Source: Arbacia lixula (Eukaryota; Echinodermata; Echinoidea; Arbacioida; Arbaciidae). From it: a stretch of 64,000 nucleotides of DNA. Under the pieces are notes generated by a model, which did not search any database, was not told where the DNA came from, and worked only from the letters and a program-made list of their open reading frames with translations. Shown here piece after piece: positions 1 to 14,400 of this stretch. The DNA lies in contig OZ022591.1 of assembly GCA_963669155.1 (NCBI GenBank), positions 6,648,851-6,712,850 on the forward strand. The letters run 5' to 3'. How positions within the stretch are numbered: the first letter of the stretch is position 1; every line of letters begins with the position of its first letter. The position numbers were made by a program, and so were the translations under genes.

Positions 1-119
1 GTCGTGCTGGAAGTAGAGGAGGTTTTTGTGAAAATGGATCCTGGAAGAAATTCATGGAGGAGTTGGAGCAAAAGAAACTTCCTTCTCAATCCAGAAAGAA
101 AGTGGATGAATATGAAGAG
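1..119 (+). CDS. SFI1: SFI1-like exon 1 (5' partial)
   Basis: Codons run from base 3 and end in phase 0 at ...VDEYEE before GTAAGT. The exon is open to the left edge, so its true start is not visible. The peptide is charged and contains GSWKKFMEELEQ. The Met at 54 is internal, not a supported start. Confidence 0.6.
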
Positions 120-3100
120 GTAAGTTGTTACCTGAGTTATTTAATTTTTATTTTAGTCCATGAACAAACATTTTATTCTTACAATTTAATTTTGTTTGTT
201 GAGTGTCATTTATTACCCAGTCTCTACAATGTACTTCCAGAAAATGCTGACATGAATCTGCAAAAGGTTTAGAGTTAACAGGGCTTGATATAAATTGAAT
301 ATATGGTGAACAGTAGAATAGCAATAAAGAAGGGACAGAGGAAAAGAGTGGTGAAGAAGAAAGAAACAGAAGAATAATTAAGAGGAGGAACAGAGTGAAA
401 GAGAAGAAAGAAAAACAAAGTAAAGGAAATTAAACAGAGAAGGACAACATGTAAGACAAAGACAGAAGTAGAGATCCCAACCCCTGAACCCCCATCAATA
501 TCGTAACAGCAAAAGGGTCGGTGTGTACATACACTACAGCTCAAAGGAATTGGCATAGGGAAAGGGAAAGGGAAGAAAGGGAAGGAGCTGTAGCTTTAAA
601 CCGCGGTATATTCTGTCCATTTCAGCATGAAACACGATGCTTTAGCCTATCTGTCCCAAATCAAGTTCCAGGAGATCCTGAGATCTATTACTGTGTAGAT
701 TTTGCAGGATTCACAAATCACAATACATACTGTATACTTCATCAATATTTGCCTGGATCAACTAGATTCAAGCTAAATTTGGCAAGCCAATAAATGGACA
801 ACTGGCCTCTGTGTTGGCTCAAGACGTCAAGAGGCTTAATGCCATTTTGCAAAGCGCATTTTACAAAAAAAGTGTCTTGTTTGTTTTTTCAGTTAAAGTA
901 GAATGGTAAATAAGTGGGGCTTTTGGGATCCCTTCTTCAAAAGATATTTCTTTCTGGCCTCAAGTTTGTTTGTGAGTGGGAGAGATTCACAGGAGGGATG
1001 GCTGAATGGCTTATAGTGGACAAAACATGAAAAAAAAAGATGATTTGAAGAAAAGAATTGCAGAAAATGGTTTTGATATTGAAGATTGTTCAGTAGCCAT
1101 ACATGTAAATACAATGTACACTCCACTGACTCCAGCTCAAAGGAATTGGCAAAGGGAAAAGGAAGAAAGGGAAGGAGCTGCAGTTTTAAACCACGGTATC
1201 GTACGTCCAGTTCAGCATGAAACATGATGCTTTTTAGGCTAAAGCATCGTGTTTCATGCTGAACTGGACAAAATATACTGCGGTTTAAAACTGCGGCTCC
1301 TTCCCTTTCTTCCCTGTTCCTTTCCCTATAGATGCCAATTCATTTGAGCTGTAGTGTCGCTTGAATGGCTAGCTCCAAACATGTTGCAATACACACTAGG
1401 CAAATGGCCATGCATCACATCACTGCACATCATGGAGACATCAAACAGGCTTAGCCGAGCCTTTCATCATGTATTGTGTACATGTACATAGTACAGTCTG
1501 TGATACTGAATCAGAATGACTTTTGACAAAGTGACAGTGCCATTTATATTTCTATATAATGGTAATGATTCCTTTTCACTCCTTATATGAATTGATAGGC
1601 AAAAGGGGTTTATAGACATAATGTTCTTCTTTGTCTCACTTTGACATAATTTGTATATTTGTTTGTACCACTGTGATGTTGAGCTACATGTAAATACTCA
1701 ATGTGTGCCAATATTGCACATCTTTGGGCTGGACTGTTTGCTGCACTTTAGGTAGATTTTTCTTCAGATTGACTGGGAAAATGACAGAAATAGATGATAA
1801 GGAATGATGATGGTTTGTTGGGAGAGGAACTCGACAGTGTACAGGTACACTGTACATGAAGTAAATGTCAAGGCACTGAAAAAAAAAATCCTCCGGAAGG
1901 TCAATGTACAAGAAAGTATGAGTGCCAGCATCACATTTGGTGGACCAGGGAGTAAAGATATGAAGTGCATGGTCACTCTAGCCAGTAGCCTGCTGCGATC
2001 AATGTCATACTGTCAGTGTTAAATACATGTTTTACTTCACCCAACCATGGAACCTTCATACATACATTTTTTGTAGTAGGGTCTATGTTTCAACGGATAT
2101 AGATGAAAGAAAAAAAAACAGTGGATGATGCTCTTCAGCGCATCAATATTTGGAGTTTCAATAAAAAGTAAGTTTAATATTCATTACGGATAAATCGCTA
2201 ATGATAATCGTTTGTCTCGCATTGTATGGTCAAGAAGGGATCTTTTTTGTCCTTAGCTTCTCTTTTCCCAGATTCTTTCAAGAAAAGAACTCCTTTTGAC
2301 ATTGCATACTGTACATTCCTCATCTGTCAAAAACTAAATTGCATGTCATGCATCTTGTTTTAATAGTCTCCATCATCAACGGGAGCTATCCAAAGAATGT
2401 CCATGACACTCCCTCCGCTATGGCAAATAGAATGTGATACTCTGCGGTGGTACTGTTGCTAGGGTAATCTGCCCAGAAGTGTTGATAGTAGGCTTGGGGT
2501 GTTGCTAGGGACACTTATTGACTTTTGACCTGGAGAAGTTTGGAAAATGCAGACATGTACGCTATATGTTTGTATACCAAGGAATTTGCGTCCCATTATG
2601 AATATTTGCCATAACTTTCTTTGCGTTTGAACCTGCAGTACCATGGGTGTGAGGACTTAGACTGGAGCATTTGTATTTCATGTAAACTAGATATGTTCAT
2701 AAAATTTGATATAGACTGCATCATAAATGGTGAGATACATTTGAGCAAACTTGAGCGTCAAGAGAACGGGTATATTGATGGTGAGTATTGTTACCTGTTA
2801 TTTAGCAAAATCCAGGCTGATTTTATAATTGAAGAAATCAAGATGGAGGAGGGGGCATGGGCAGAGGTGTGTCTACATTTAAAAACAATGGGGCAGTTGT
2901 AGGGGTTAAGCCCTAAACCTAGCTTACAGTGAGACTGAGAGTTCTATTCCATGCCCTAATTTCATTTGAGTTTTGTTATTGCACACACCCTCTCATTTTC
3001 ACCTCCTAAACACAACAAAAAAGTAAGTACCCCCTTAAGCAAAATAGTATAACTTTTTATCAAAGAGGTTTTGGGCAAAATAATTTGGCAGGATTGTTCC

Positions 3101-5499
3101 ATAACTTATTTACTCAGTTCTGTGTGATAATCACATTAATCTAATCAGTCATGCAAGAATACATGGGTTCTCGTGCAATTTCACCCCCAAAATTCTGAAA
3201 AGAGCCCTGGAAAATGTTAAAATATCCCCCCAAATTCCCATAGTCACAATGTTAAAATTGTAGCCAAACGGCCAATGTGCTCAAAAAGGAGCCCCCCAAA
3301 ATGTCGAATTATTTTTTTCCCCTGCTTTACATGTTCATGTACTGTATGTAGCAAGATCATGTAGAATTCACAGGATGACAGACTGTCAGACTGTTAAAGA
3401 TCCCTTATTCTACTCAAAGCATTTCTTAGACTTTATCAAACAATGTTCATATGATACACACAGTTAGATGTTTATTTCAAACTGTTTTCACTGGAATGGA
3501 TTGTCTGTAGCTGGAGTAATCAGACAGTATCATTGACAATTGTTTGACCCACAATTAAATAATATCCTCTCCTTTTCATCACATTTGTATGCAAAATAAA
3601 CATTTACATGTGAGATGTTTGAATACTGAACATTGTTATTATGAGTGAAGTGTACATCATGTACACTCCAGCTCAAAGGAATTGGCATAGGGAAAGGGAA
3701 ATGGAAGAAAAGGAGGGAGCCGCAGTTCTAAACCACGGTATATATTGTCCAGTTCAGCATGAAACACGATGCTTTAGCCTAAAAAGCATCATGTTTCATG
3801 CTGAACTGGACAAAATATACCGCGGTTTAAAACTGCGGCTCCTTCCTTTTCTTCCCTTTCCCTTTCCCTATGCCAATTCCTTTGAGCTGTAGTGTACATG
3901 TACATTTCATATTGTACAATTGAGTGTTGAGTCAGTCAGCCAAAGAGTTCTTTGCTTGCGAGCACCATTCCCTAGTCACCCTCTGGCCTCAATGTCATCT
4001 ACATGTACAGAAAGCTCCATCTGTCTGCTCGTTTCCCCAATCTAATCCAATTTGTGAGATCGGCTAAAGACACTCTTCAAGGTCCTGTGTATGGACTTGC
4101 TTCCAGGGTGATTGGCCATTATCTTTTTTTTTTTAACCAAAACTCCTTTCCTAAAATGGAATTAAGATTATTCACAGACAGAGGGCTTCCTGAAACCAAC
4201 ATTCTTTTTTTCATCTTTTTAAGACTGTCTCCTAACTTGAAGATTATTGCAGATGGAAGATTCTGCAGAGCACTTGAGTTCCATCATGCAAGAAACCAAC
4301 CCTTGACCCATAAGATATTATACTTTGTCAATGTAGGCATAACAGAGATTGTTGGCTTACCAAGTACACATTTGTTCTAGCCTTGCTTCCAAGCTAATTG
4401 GCATTTCTGAACCAAACTACATAGTACAGTGCAACCTGTCTATAGGGGCCACCAAAGGGAAACAAAAAATGTGGCCTTTATTGACAGGTGGCTGCTATAG
4501 GCAGGTTCTTTAACACAGTATTTCTCTCTGGGGGAATTATTTTAGTGGCCACTATAGACAGGTGGCTGCTAAGACAGGTGTGACTGTATTCAATAGAGGA
4601 ATTCTGGCTGAAATCTATAGACAAATAATTCTCGCTCCTCTGTGGCTAACCCCAACATTTACTGAGACAAGAGGAGAATGATAAAGTGAGTAGTCTTATG
4701 AGAAATAGACTCTAGTTTTCAGTTTGGAGAATTAATGTCCAACAGCCTGGAAGCCAGGCTATATACCAGTTCCATAAAAAATATTCATATATCAGCCTGA
4801 TAAAGAGACTATTAATCTGCAAGGTTGCATTGAGGAGAAATATTGTATGACATGTCCTAATAGGTGAAGTGTCAACTCTCTTGGGATGGATCATGCATAG
4901 AGCATGTAGAGGCTCTACTGTGATAGGCAAAGTGCTGCAGTCGCAGGATCAGCGGGCAAAGCCAGGCAAACAATATGAATGCTTGGGAGTGGAAGTGATA
5001 GGAGTTGAATTTTACTGAGATACCTGTGCATTACCTGCATAATATATGTACATGTACTTGCATATATACGCATGGACACATATTCCTAACAAGACTTCAA
5101 GGGTGTACACTGTAGCGCGAGTGTAAGGAGGAAAATACAGAAAAGAGGGATAAACATTGTTTTATGTAGATATGTTTGAATGTAGAATCAGAAAAAATAA
5201 TGAAGACAAAGGAAGGGCAATGCAATGTGTGACCATTAACCAAATTAATGCAAAGTTGAATGAAATATTAAAAAAAAACAGAATTACTGGGGATGAAAAG
5301 AGAAAGAGAGATGTACTATGTACATGTCATTGAGGATTATTAGAGAGAAACAGAAAGAGAATGGAAGAGAAGAAAAGGAAGAGTTGGAGGGAAGGGAGAC
5401 AAACACAGGGAGGGGGGCATGTATAGAGAAAGAGAAGGAGAAAAAGGGAGAGAGAGGGGGAGGAAGGGAAGGAGGAAGGGATGGGGGAGGGAGAGAGAG

Positions 5500-5557
<58 letters not shown>

Positions 5558-6115
5558 GGGATGATATCCCTACTTCATATAACAGAAAATGAGGAATGAG
5601 TGTCTGTTCAATGCATGTTCTTTCTGGACTCAATTTTGATATTTCTTAATAATGGTTAAATTTATGGCTAATTTATAATGATATGATATCTTCTCCCCCA
5701 CCCAACCACTCTCTTTCTCTCTTCCCGTCCTTACTCTCTTTGTACCCACTCACACTCATGCTGTACCTACACTCGGTGTCTCTCTTTCTCTTTCCTCTTC
5801 CTTTCTTTGTGCTTATCTCTTTCCCCTGTCTTCAACACAATCATCTCTCTCGTTTGTATATTTTCTGCTCCTGCATCTTTATCCCCCCCCCTCTCCACTC
5901 TCTGTTTTTCAATCTTTTCCCCATTCCCCTTTCTTTCCCCTTCCCTCTTCCCCTCACCCTTCCCTCTCCCTCCCCTCTTTCTCCCCTCTTTCTCCCCTCT
6001 TTCTCCCCTCCCTCTCCCATCTCTCTCCTCTACCACTCCTCTTTGTGCGTGTACTCTCATCCTTCCAATCGCCCCCCCTTTGTATGTCGATCACTCCCTG
6101 CCCCACCCTTTCTAC

Positions 6116-6149
<34 letters not shown>

Positions 6150-9100
6150 ATCCATTCGCTGTGTGTCTTCCATGTGTCTCCCATGTACACTGTAATGATA
6201 CAGGATTTCCATGCCTGGAAAGCACACCCCTCCTTACACTCCATCTCCAGACATGGTACAGTCCACTCAACACCTGGGCACAGCAAATCCAGACCATCAA
6301 CTCAAGGATCATTCCATTTGTCCCATCTGGAGGGGAGTGCTGAATCAGATAGTTCAGATGATATGGAACCTTTTCTTCATTCTGATTCCTCATTTTCAGG
6401 TTGGTAAATAAACATTATCTGGGACTACAAACGGACCTTTGGAAGGATAACTTCTGAATTTACCTATTATTTTTTTCTATTCAATGTATATTGTAGTGCA
6501 CTTGAATTTCTGAATTCGAATGTTGTCTGTACGTTTTCATGAGCACTACATACTTCCTAAACAAAGAAAATTATCTCGGATAAAATCAAGTTTTATATCT
6601 GCTTGAACGAATCGTTCTCTACCACGGTGATCCAATCACATATTGAAGTGAAAGTGTGAGTTACATGCAGATCAATTACATACACTGGAACTGTTTTACA
6701 GTGCATCAGTTCCCCCGTCCTTCTTATGTATCAGGGGCTTAGAGCTTCTTTGCATTCCCAATGCAAGGTAGTGTGCTGAAAAAACAAACAGCCCCTGCAG
6801 ATTAAAAAAAACACATATATGTATAATGCACAGGATGTTCAGGTATGGCATCAGGCTTGCAAGAAACACTCTCTCTGTTTTATGTATTGTACACATGCCA
6901 GTCGGGAGTAACCTCTGTGTATAGTACAGCACCACATAAACACATTCTTTGTTAAGGAACATCTTGATGGTACATGTACATGAATATCCAGTACAAAATA
7001 CACATTAACTTAGGGGTCTAATCTTTATGTTCGACTTCAGTGTATCTACATAACAACATTGTATAATGTCTTTGGGACACCCGTTGTGTACACATGTGAA
7101 TCAGTTTCAGTGACGGCATGCTTCATTAAGACTACAAATATTTACTCGGTGTCATCAAGCTACGTTGAGATCTATTTGATAGTACAAAGTACATGGTTTG
7201 TTTACAAGGTGCACCATGCCCCGGGAATTCTTGAAAAGGACTCATTCAGGTATGTGTACTTAAGATAGAATGAAACATGGAAGATGACCCATTTCATCAT
7301 ATTTCATTGCAAAAAGCATAGAAATTAGTGTTCATTCATTTTGTCTGTATTTACTTTTATAGTATGAACTTATTTAAAGTGATATGATATGAAATGTAAT
7401 ATATACCTCCTACTTAGCTAATGAGTACAGGATCCGCAAAACAGCTTCTCTGGAATAAAAGCAATATAATCAATACTAGAGATAATATCTATAAGGCATG
7501 CGTGCTCAGAAATGGAACAAAAGATGGAACACAACACATTTATTGTGTCTCAATTTACAAAGCATCAGTGTCCATTCATTCTTTTCTTCTTAAATAATCT
7601 GAAATGATAAAAAATTATGTGATTGAAATGTACCTCCCACTTAGTTTAATGCACAGCAATATCCCCCAAAGCAAATTGATTTGGATGAAAGCACAATAAT
7701 AATGATTACCGTACATGTAGATATAATCTTTTACGTTTATACACTGTATGTCCATTCACACATTCTTTATCTCTGATCTCCCTTCCATTCCTTTTAGATG
7801 TGGGTCACATCCCAAATGGACAGCATTTCCCAAAGACTCACAGAGCCACTCCTCACCCACACATAAGCCCACGTAGAATAAACCACACCAACACCAGCAT
7901 TAACCACACCCACCATTCCTCGAGGAGTCCAGGATTATCCTGGCAGAAGTACAAAGCTCTGGCTGGAAGGGAGAGGCGGCCACCTCACATTGGAACCCCT
8001 GGAGTCCTGGAAGGGAACAGGGGCAGCTCGGAACCTAGAGTTGGACATACCACCCCTGGTGAGAGTAACGCTGTTGACAGAGAGAGACATCAGTACGTGC
8101 ACAGTGAACAAAACCATGAGTGGTTGGACCAGGAAAATGAAGCAACATATCTTCCAACTACAGGATTGCATGTGACCAGGCCTATGGGCTATCATGATGT
8201 AGCACGGGTTTCCTATGATGAGGATGAGCCCCTATACATCACCAGAACCTCAAATGTAGATGATGATTACCAGCATTTTAGAGGAAATGGTCATGATTTG
8301 GCGGGTAATGGCAACAGTACCTCTGCACATGGAAGGGAATTTGAATATGCAAATAGATATAATTCTTTATGCCCAACTATCAGTGCCATACATGGGGAAA
8401 ATGACATACAATTGAGAGTGCAAGAATCATACAGACTTCCAGGATTGAGAACAGATCAAAGTGATCCAGTCAACCAAAGATCTCACTATTCAAATGGTGA
8501 GCTTAGAGTCGATGGTGCTATGGAATCCGAAACGTCCACACAGGCTTGGCAACCAGCTATGTCCGGCATTATGACAAGGGATGAATATTACATGAATTGT
8601 CATGACGCCCAAAGATATGATAATTTTCCAGGCGTCCCATCAGCATTAACATTTGGTCAAGGAGGTGCTAGTACAGATGCTATCAGTCTTCCATCTGGGA
8701 TTCGCTCAACAAACACAAGAACAGTGAGGTCTCTCAGCTCTTCCAGTAGCCAGAAATTGCCAACGAACAGGAAGCTAGAAGATTATTTCAAAGACAACAG
8801 AGCAGAAGCCGTATCAGCATACGAGCCATCAGAACAACTTGCAAGTGGTATTCCTTCAAGAACATTTGGCGCTCTCACAGCATCAGTATTAAGAGAAGAC
8901 ATTCAAGCGGAGATAGACAATGATCAAGGCAATCCAATGTTCCCACTCAACAATGGATCAATACCTGTTCTTAGCAGGAATACTCCTTCAGGGCAATCCA
9001 CACACAAATATCCTCAAAGCAGAGACAACATTCTAGAGCAACACAAGGAGGAGCATAGTCCTCAAAAGTTATATCCATTGCAATCACAGAAGGGTATATC

Positions 9101-11415
9101 TGAAAGTAAAATGGCTTATGAGAGTTCATCATTGACAGCATCTGGCTTGGATATGTACTTGCAGCAGGGGGATGGATATGATGGAACCGCTTCAGAACAA
9201 AGTCCTACATGGCAGAGAACTCTTCCCGATTACCATGACCCAGTACAAGATCTTTTACTTACTTCATCCTGTACAGAGGATTCACTGACCAGTGACACTC
9301 ATTTGTCCAGGATGGCTCAAGAACAGGGCAGGATGCCTCTAGCAGGAAAGACTGCCTATGGTGATGGCAATGTCTCTGATTACTCATCAACTACCTCACA
9401 GGATACAGTACGTGCTGCAATACCACAACCTGTTCGGACCTCCTCCTTAGAAGCTACATCTTTGCAAGGGTTGCCTGATGAGATATCCCCTCAAGGAATA
9501 TATATGAATGGACACAACAGGCGACAGATTTCAAGAGCTTCACCAAGAGACATTTCATCTGAAGATAGCACTCTGAATGGATCAAACATTCTGCAGAAGA
9601 AGAGTGAGGACTCTGTACCACAGATGGATTGCACCTTAGATCCCTCGCAAAGAACATCAATGATTGGTCTTAACAGCAGGCAACTTATGAGGGCTTCACC
9701 AAGAAGTATTTCATCTGCAAGTGGAGCTCAGAATGGATCAACCACCCTGCAGAAGAAATCTAAAGACTCAGTACCTCCAAGTTATCACAAATTTCCTAAG
9801 AAAACCCACAAGAAACCTCATGTTGCTGTCCATTCAGCTAGTGCCGGTGATTGGGACAATCTGTCTAGAGATGGCAGTGCATCCATGCACCTCAAAGATC
9901 CAGAGTATTTGCTGACGGAAGAGAATCGCCTTCTCAGGGAAGCTCTAGCAAGAAGACGGATGTTTGGGGACTCCATGAGTTATCACATGGACGATGCAGC
10001 ACCGAGCTCTCAGGTGAGCCTACATTCTACTGAGATGTGTTGAAAGAGCTCAGGAAAAAGAGTTGCAACGCTAAATTATGTAATGCAAAGTTACAGGAAT
10101 GACAGATAGATAGATACATGTAGATAGTCTTTGCCAAATACCTACATCTTGCAAACCAATACAGACACATCACCAGTCTACCGAGACAGCTCTGTTCCGT
10201 CTTCCTTTGTACAGAAATGTCTCTGTATGTGACAATATGTGAATAACAAGACCAACTAACTATATATTTTAATGATATAATGTATGATATGATAAGATAT
10301 GATAATGTGATTGATGTAACTATTATAGTTTATTCTTATTTTATTTTGCTCATTTTTCAAGGCTGGTTCCCTCAACTCTGGTGTGATGAGCCTATCAGAG
10401 CTTCAGGGGCTTGACTCCAAGCCTGTGGCTGCCCACCAACAATCCTCTCAGACAGCATCACGGTACAGGTATGTGATCTGTCTTCCTCCTCTTCCTTCTT
10501 CTGTCCTTCCTTCTTTCCTTCCTTCCTTCCTTCTTTCCTTCCTTCCTTCCTTCTTTCCTTCCTTCCTTCCTTGTCTCCTTGCTGCCATTTCTCATTTGTC
10601 AAAAGATCTTTGCCATGGCTATTACATTAGTTTCTTCTTTCTTTTCCTCTCCTTTATCTTTCTTTTTTACCTTATTTTCTCCTCCTTTTTCATCCCCATC
10701 TATCTCTCTTCTTATATGTTTTCTTTTCTTCATATTTATTTTTTCATATTATTGTTTTATTTCTTCACCATTTTCTTTTTATGTGTTGAAAATGTTGTTA
10801 TCGCTCTTTATGCAGTGTTAATCATTCAATGTTCTTAAAAAGGATATGATGTCATGATATATGACGTGATTAGCATGTATTGCACACTTGTATGGTAGCA
10901 CAGCACTTCATATGTCCACTTCATACATATAATTACATTTCTCCTACATGGAATTAATACACGCTAGAAAGCATGGCAACATGCAAGTTGTACACGTGCG
11001 TGCATGCTAGTGAAATACGTAATTACATTTGTAAATCTGTGCATTCAAACGTTTCTTGCCCCCAGGGGACACACTCCGTCCCTACAAGGATAAACTTGTC
11101 ATGTATGAAACCCCCAGTGCAGGCAATATTGATTTGTTATTTTAAGGGAGAGAGGGGTCGGAATAGTAAGGCATGATATGCGCTGGTGATATTGCAGGTA
11201 CATGTATGGTGATTGTTAGTTGCATGGCCAATTAGAGTTGGTGATATAGGTGGTGTAGGAGAGAGAGATAGAGAAAAGGGGAGGGGGGAAGGTAAGGGAG
11301 TTTGAAGGGGGGTGCTGGGGGAGGGAGGGGAGCTAGAGGGACAGGGAGGGGAGAAAGTGGGGGCAAGCAGGGTTGGGGATCAAGGGAAAGAGGGAGAGGG
11401 GGAGGAAAGGAGTAG

Positions 11416-11458
<43 letters not shown>

Positions 11459-14400
11459 GAAAGAGATACAGAAGGGGTGAGGGAGAGAGGGGAAAGAGAG
11501 AGAGGGAGGATACATAGATTGAAAGAGGGTTGGAAAGGACAGAAGGAAACAGAAACTATATATATATGAAAGAGAGATAATAAAAGGAGGTGAGAGAGGG
11601 ATGAAGAAAGACAGAAAGGCAGGAATGGTTAGAAGAGTGGGAGAACGAGATCAGGGTTGAATTGCTGAAAATGGATATACCAGTCCAGGGTTACAGATAC
11701 AAGTGTAGGTATGTTATGATGTTTGTTAGAGTGAAATGAGAATGAGCGAAAGAGAGGGAGAAAGCAAAAAAATGGAGAGGAACATCAAGGATAGGGACAG
11801 GAAAGGGGAGAGAAGGAGGGATTGAATGACCACCTAATACCGACTTCCCACCTTCCTGCAATATCACGTTCAGATCAACTACTATTTACCAACCTGCTAA
11901 GAACACCTGCACATACATACACGTCCATGTACATGTACATGTATATGCCTGCTGTTTATCTGCTCACATACCCTTTTCACACTAAAATCATTGGCTCTAT
12001 TGGCCGTGTTCTACTGGGGAAGGCTGGTCATTAGTTTAATTTTCATATTTAAAAAATGTTTGTTGATCAAAATGAAATGGAATCAAAGCAAATATGTACT
12101 TTGTAAATATGAGATAATTGCAAATGATACACTGTACATCATTCCACAAAAATGTCTTCTCGAAATTTTTACAAATACATTGTTTTTTTGCTCTGCAAAT
12201 GAAAGGAAAAACACATAAAATACTAATAGTACAATTAATAAAAATTATTTTAGAAATAGTCTATTCCTAGAATATGTGCTGTGCCATTGTTAATTACTAC
12301 ATTTAAGATGGATTGATAATCATGTTATTGCAGTGAAAGAAACCCCCACTTTTTCCCTTTCAGTATCAAGTCTTTAAAAAGTTAAAAACTGTAAAAAGTC
12401 TGATCCTACTATAGTAAGATGGTTAACCATGAGCCTTTATTTCTCCACTTTCAAGTTGGCAATCAGAACAATGGAATTGCCCAGATTGATGTATATTTTA
12501 AGCTTCCTGTACCCTTCCCATTATTTTAGGTGTGACTTGGGCATATCATAGTCCACATTGCAGATGTTGCGACAGACTAAACATGAAACTGCAGTATGAG
12601 GGAATGCTGATCAGACTCCCATGCTGATTGCAACAGCTCTTGCGCACTATTTTTATAAGCCTGAATAATGCGGCTTCTCTGGTGGGTACCTTGAGGCCTT
12701 GAGAATGAAGCCTGCTGCTGCTGTATCCCTGATATTACTATGATATGTGTATTATAAGTCAATTTATTTCCACAAATCATGCATAACTTGCTATTACATT
12801 TTTTTTTTTACAGTAGGATGGAGGAAATGTAAAAAAAATGTAACAAGGGAGTAAAAAAAGAAAATCATCAAGAGAAGTCAGATGTCAAAGAACAACAATT
12901 GATTTCCTTCATCCATGTTTTTATTGAAAAATTGTTTCAGTATTACATATTTTCAGATTTTTTTTAAAACTTAGTCAAAACCCTGGCCTAGGTATTAGGC
13001 TGTGTGGTGCATAGACACAACCCAGTCTGTTAACAACTGAAGAAACCGTTGATAGGTCCCTCGATTACCGCCCGACAAAATGAGGACACGAGGCCATCTG
13101 GTGTATGGTTGATGGTACTTTATTATGTAGGAGAAAAAAAAACCCTGCATTGTACAGAAATATACCAACAAACAAAATATGAGTACATCGTCATAATGTA
13201 ATTACTATTGGATAGCATCATTTATGTAAATTACAATGCAGTTCAATTCAGTTCAGAATTCATTTCAATGATTTGATTATTATATCACACGGATTTAATA
13301 TTCCACCATGTGTGGTAATAAAGTATTTCAAATGGTTAGATAGCATAATTGTCATTGCAATATAAAAACCTCTGTCACATTTTATAACCGAATAGATAAA
13401 TGCGTTGATATCGAGTATCGCTACATGAATGATTGCATAAAACATGTATCACAACTCAAATCCCGATCCCTAAACGCATAGAGACATCGTAATCTTAATG
13501 TGATATACGCTATACAAAAACTGCCAATTACATGTACTGTCCGATAATAAAACTCACCCTAGTTATGGGGCGGACCTGCTTGCGACCTAGGACATGAGGT
13601 CGAGCACTGGGTTGGAGTTTGTAGTGGCTAAATAAGAAAGTACGAAGGATCTAATTAATTACCGACACAAGTTATATTTCCGAGATTGTAAAAATCAACG
13701 GGCTAAATAATCGTGTCTGAAACAAGAGACTACGAGTTTAACAAACACACAAACGAGTACGGTACGACCTTCAATAATCAAGCGTTCAATCTCGGATGTT
13801 TTTCTTCTTTCTTTTTTTTTTGTCAAGAAGAAATATATACCATGAATAAAACTTGTACTTGTATCGAAGTTTTATGTTGAATTACACAAAATATAATGTG
13901 GTCTACAAGTTCAATAGAATGTAATTAATATACGGTGTACCGCCATCGGCCAAATGCCACGCCCAAAAATGTAAAGGCACCTATATGTAACATTGGGTCA
14001 CTCTTTCAAATACATGACTGTCATGGAGAATTAAACATATATAAATACATGACCGTCATGAAGAATTAAACACACAGTATGAATATAGCAATCACCGTCT
14101 AAAAATTGTTATATAATTAACGTACCTTGGGCAATACTGTACAAGTATGCCACGTACTGGACGGCCTTGCCACGTACTGATGGGATGGCCTTGGTACGGA
14201 CAAAAACAAGGACAACCACTCTCGCTGGCTAGTAAGATGCAAGTGACGCTAACGCGCCTACCCGAACGGGCCTTGCCAGACATAGCTACTTTGCATATAT
14301 CGGCGAAACAATTTTACTAACATTAATTGAGTAATGCTAAATATGTTGAGTTAATTGAGTAGGTGAAAACTTTTAAATAGAAAAGTATATCACACACAGG

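Larger units (their letters stand above)
120..6203 (+). other. SFI1 intron 1
   Basis: A 6.1-kb intron with no convincing coding exon. It holds three copies of a hairpin MITE (531-649, 1129-1357, 3663-3895), a TIR repeat near 4433-4580, a GA-rich tract at 5318-5552, and a pyrimidine-rich tract at 5690-6150 leading to the acceptor. The rest is AT-rich unique-looking sequence. Confidence 0.6.

Noticed and set aside
2621-2902. 93-codon ORF
   Set aside because: No homology that I can recognise and no splice sites that would keep the SFI1 frame; exons 1 and 2 already join in phase 0.
4003-4380. 125-codon plus-strand ORF in SFI1 intron 1
   Set aside because: AT-rich, phenylalanine-rich random-looking translation with no recognisable domain or splice support.
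5683-6343. Overlapping Ser/Leu/Pro-rich ORFs on both strands
   Set aside because: Low-complexity translation of the CT tract; only 6204-6399 is supported as an exon.
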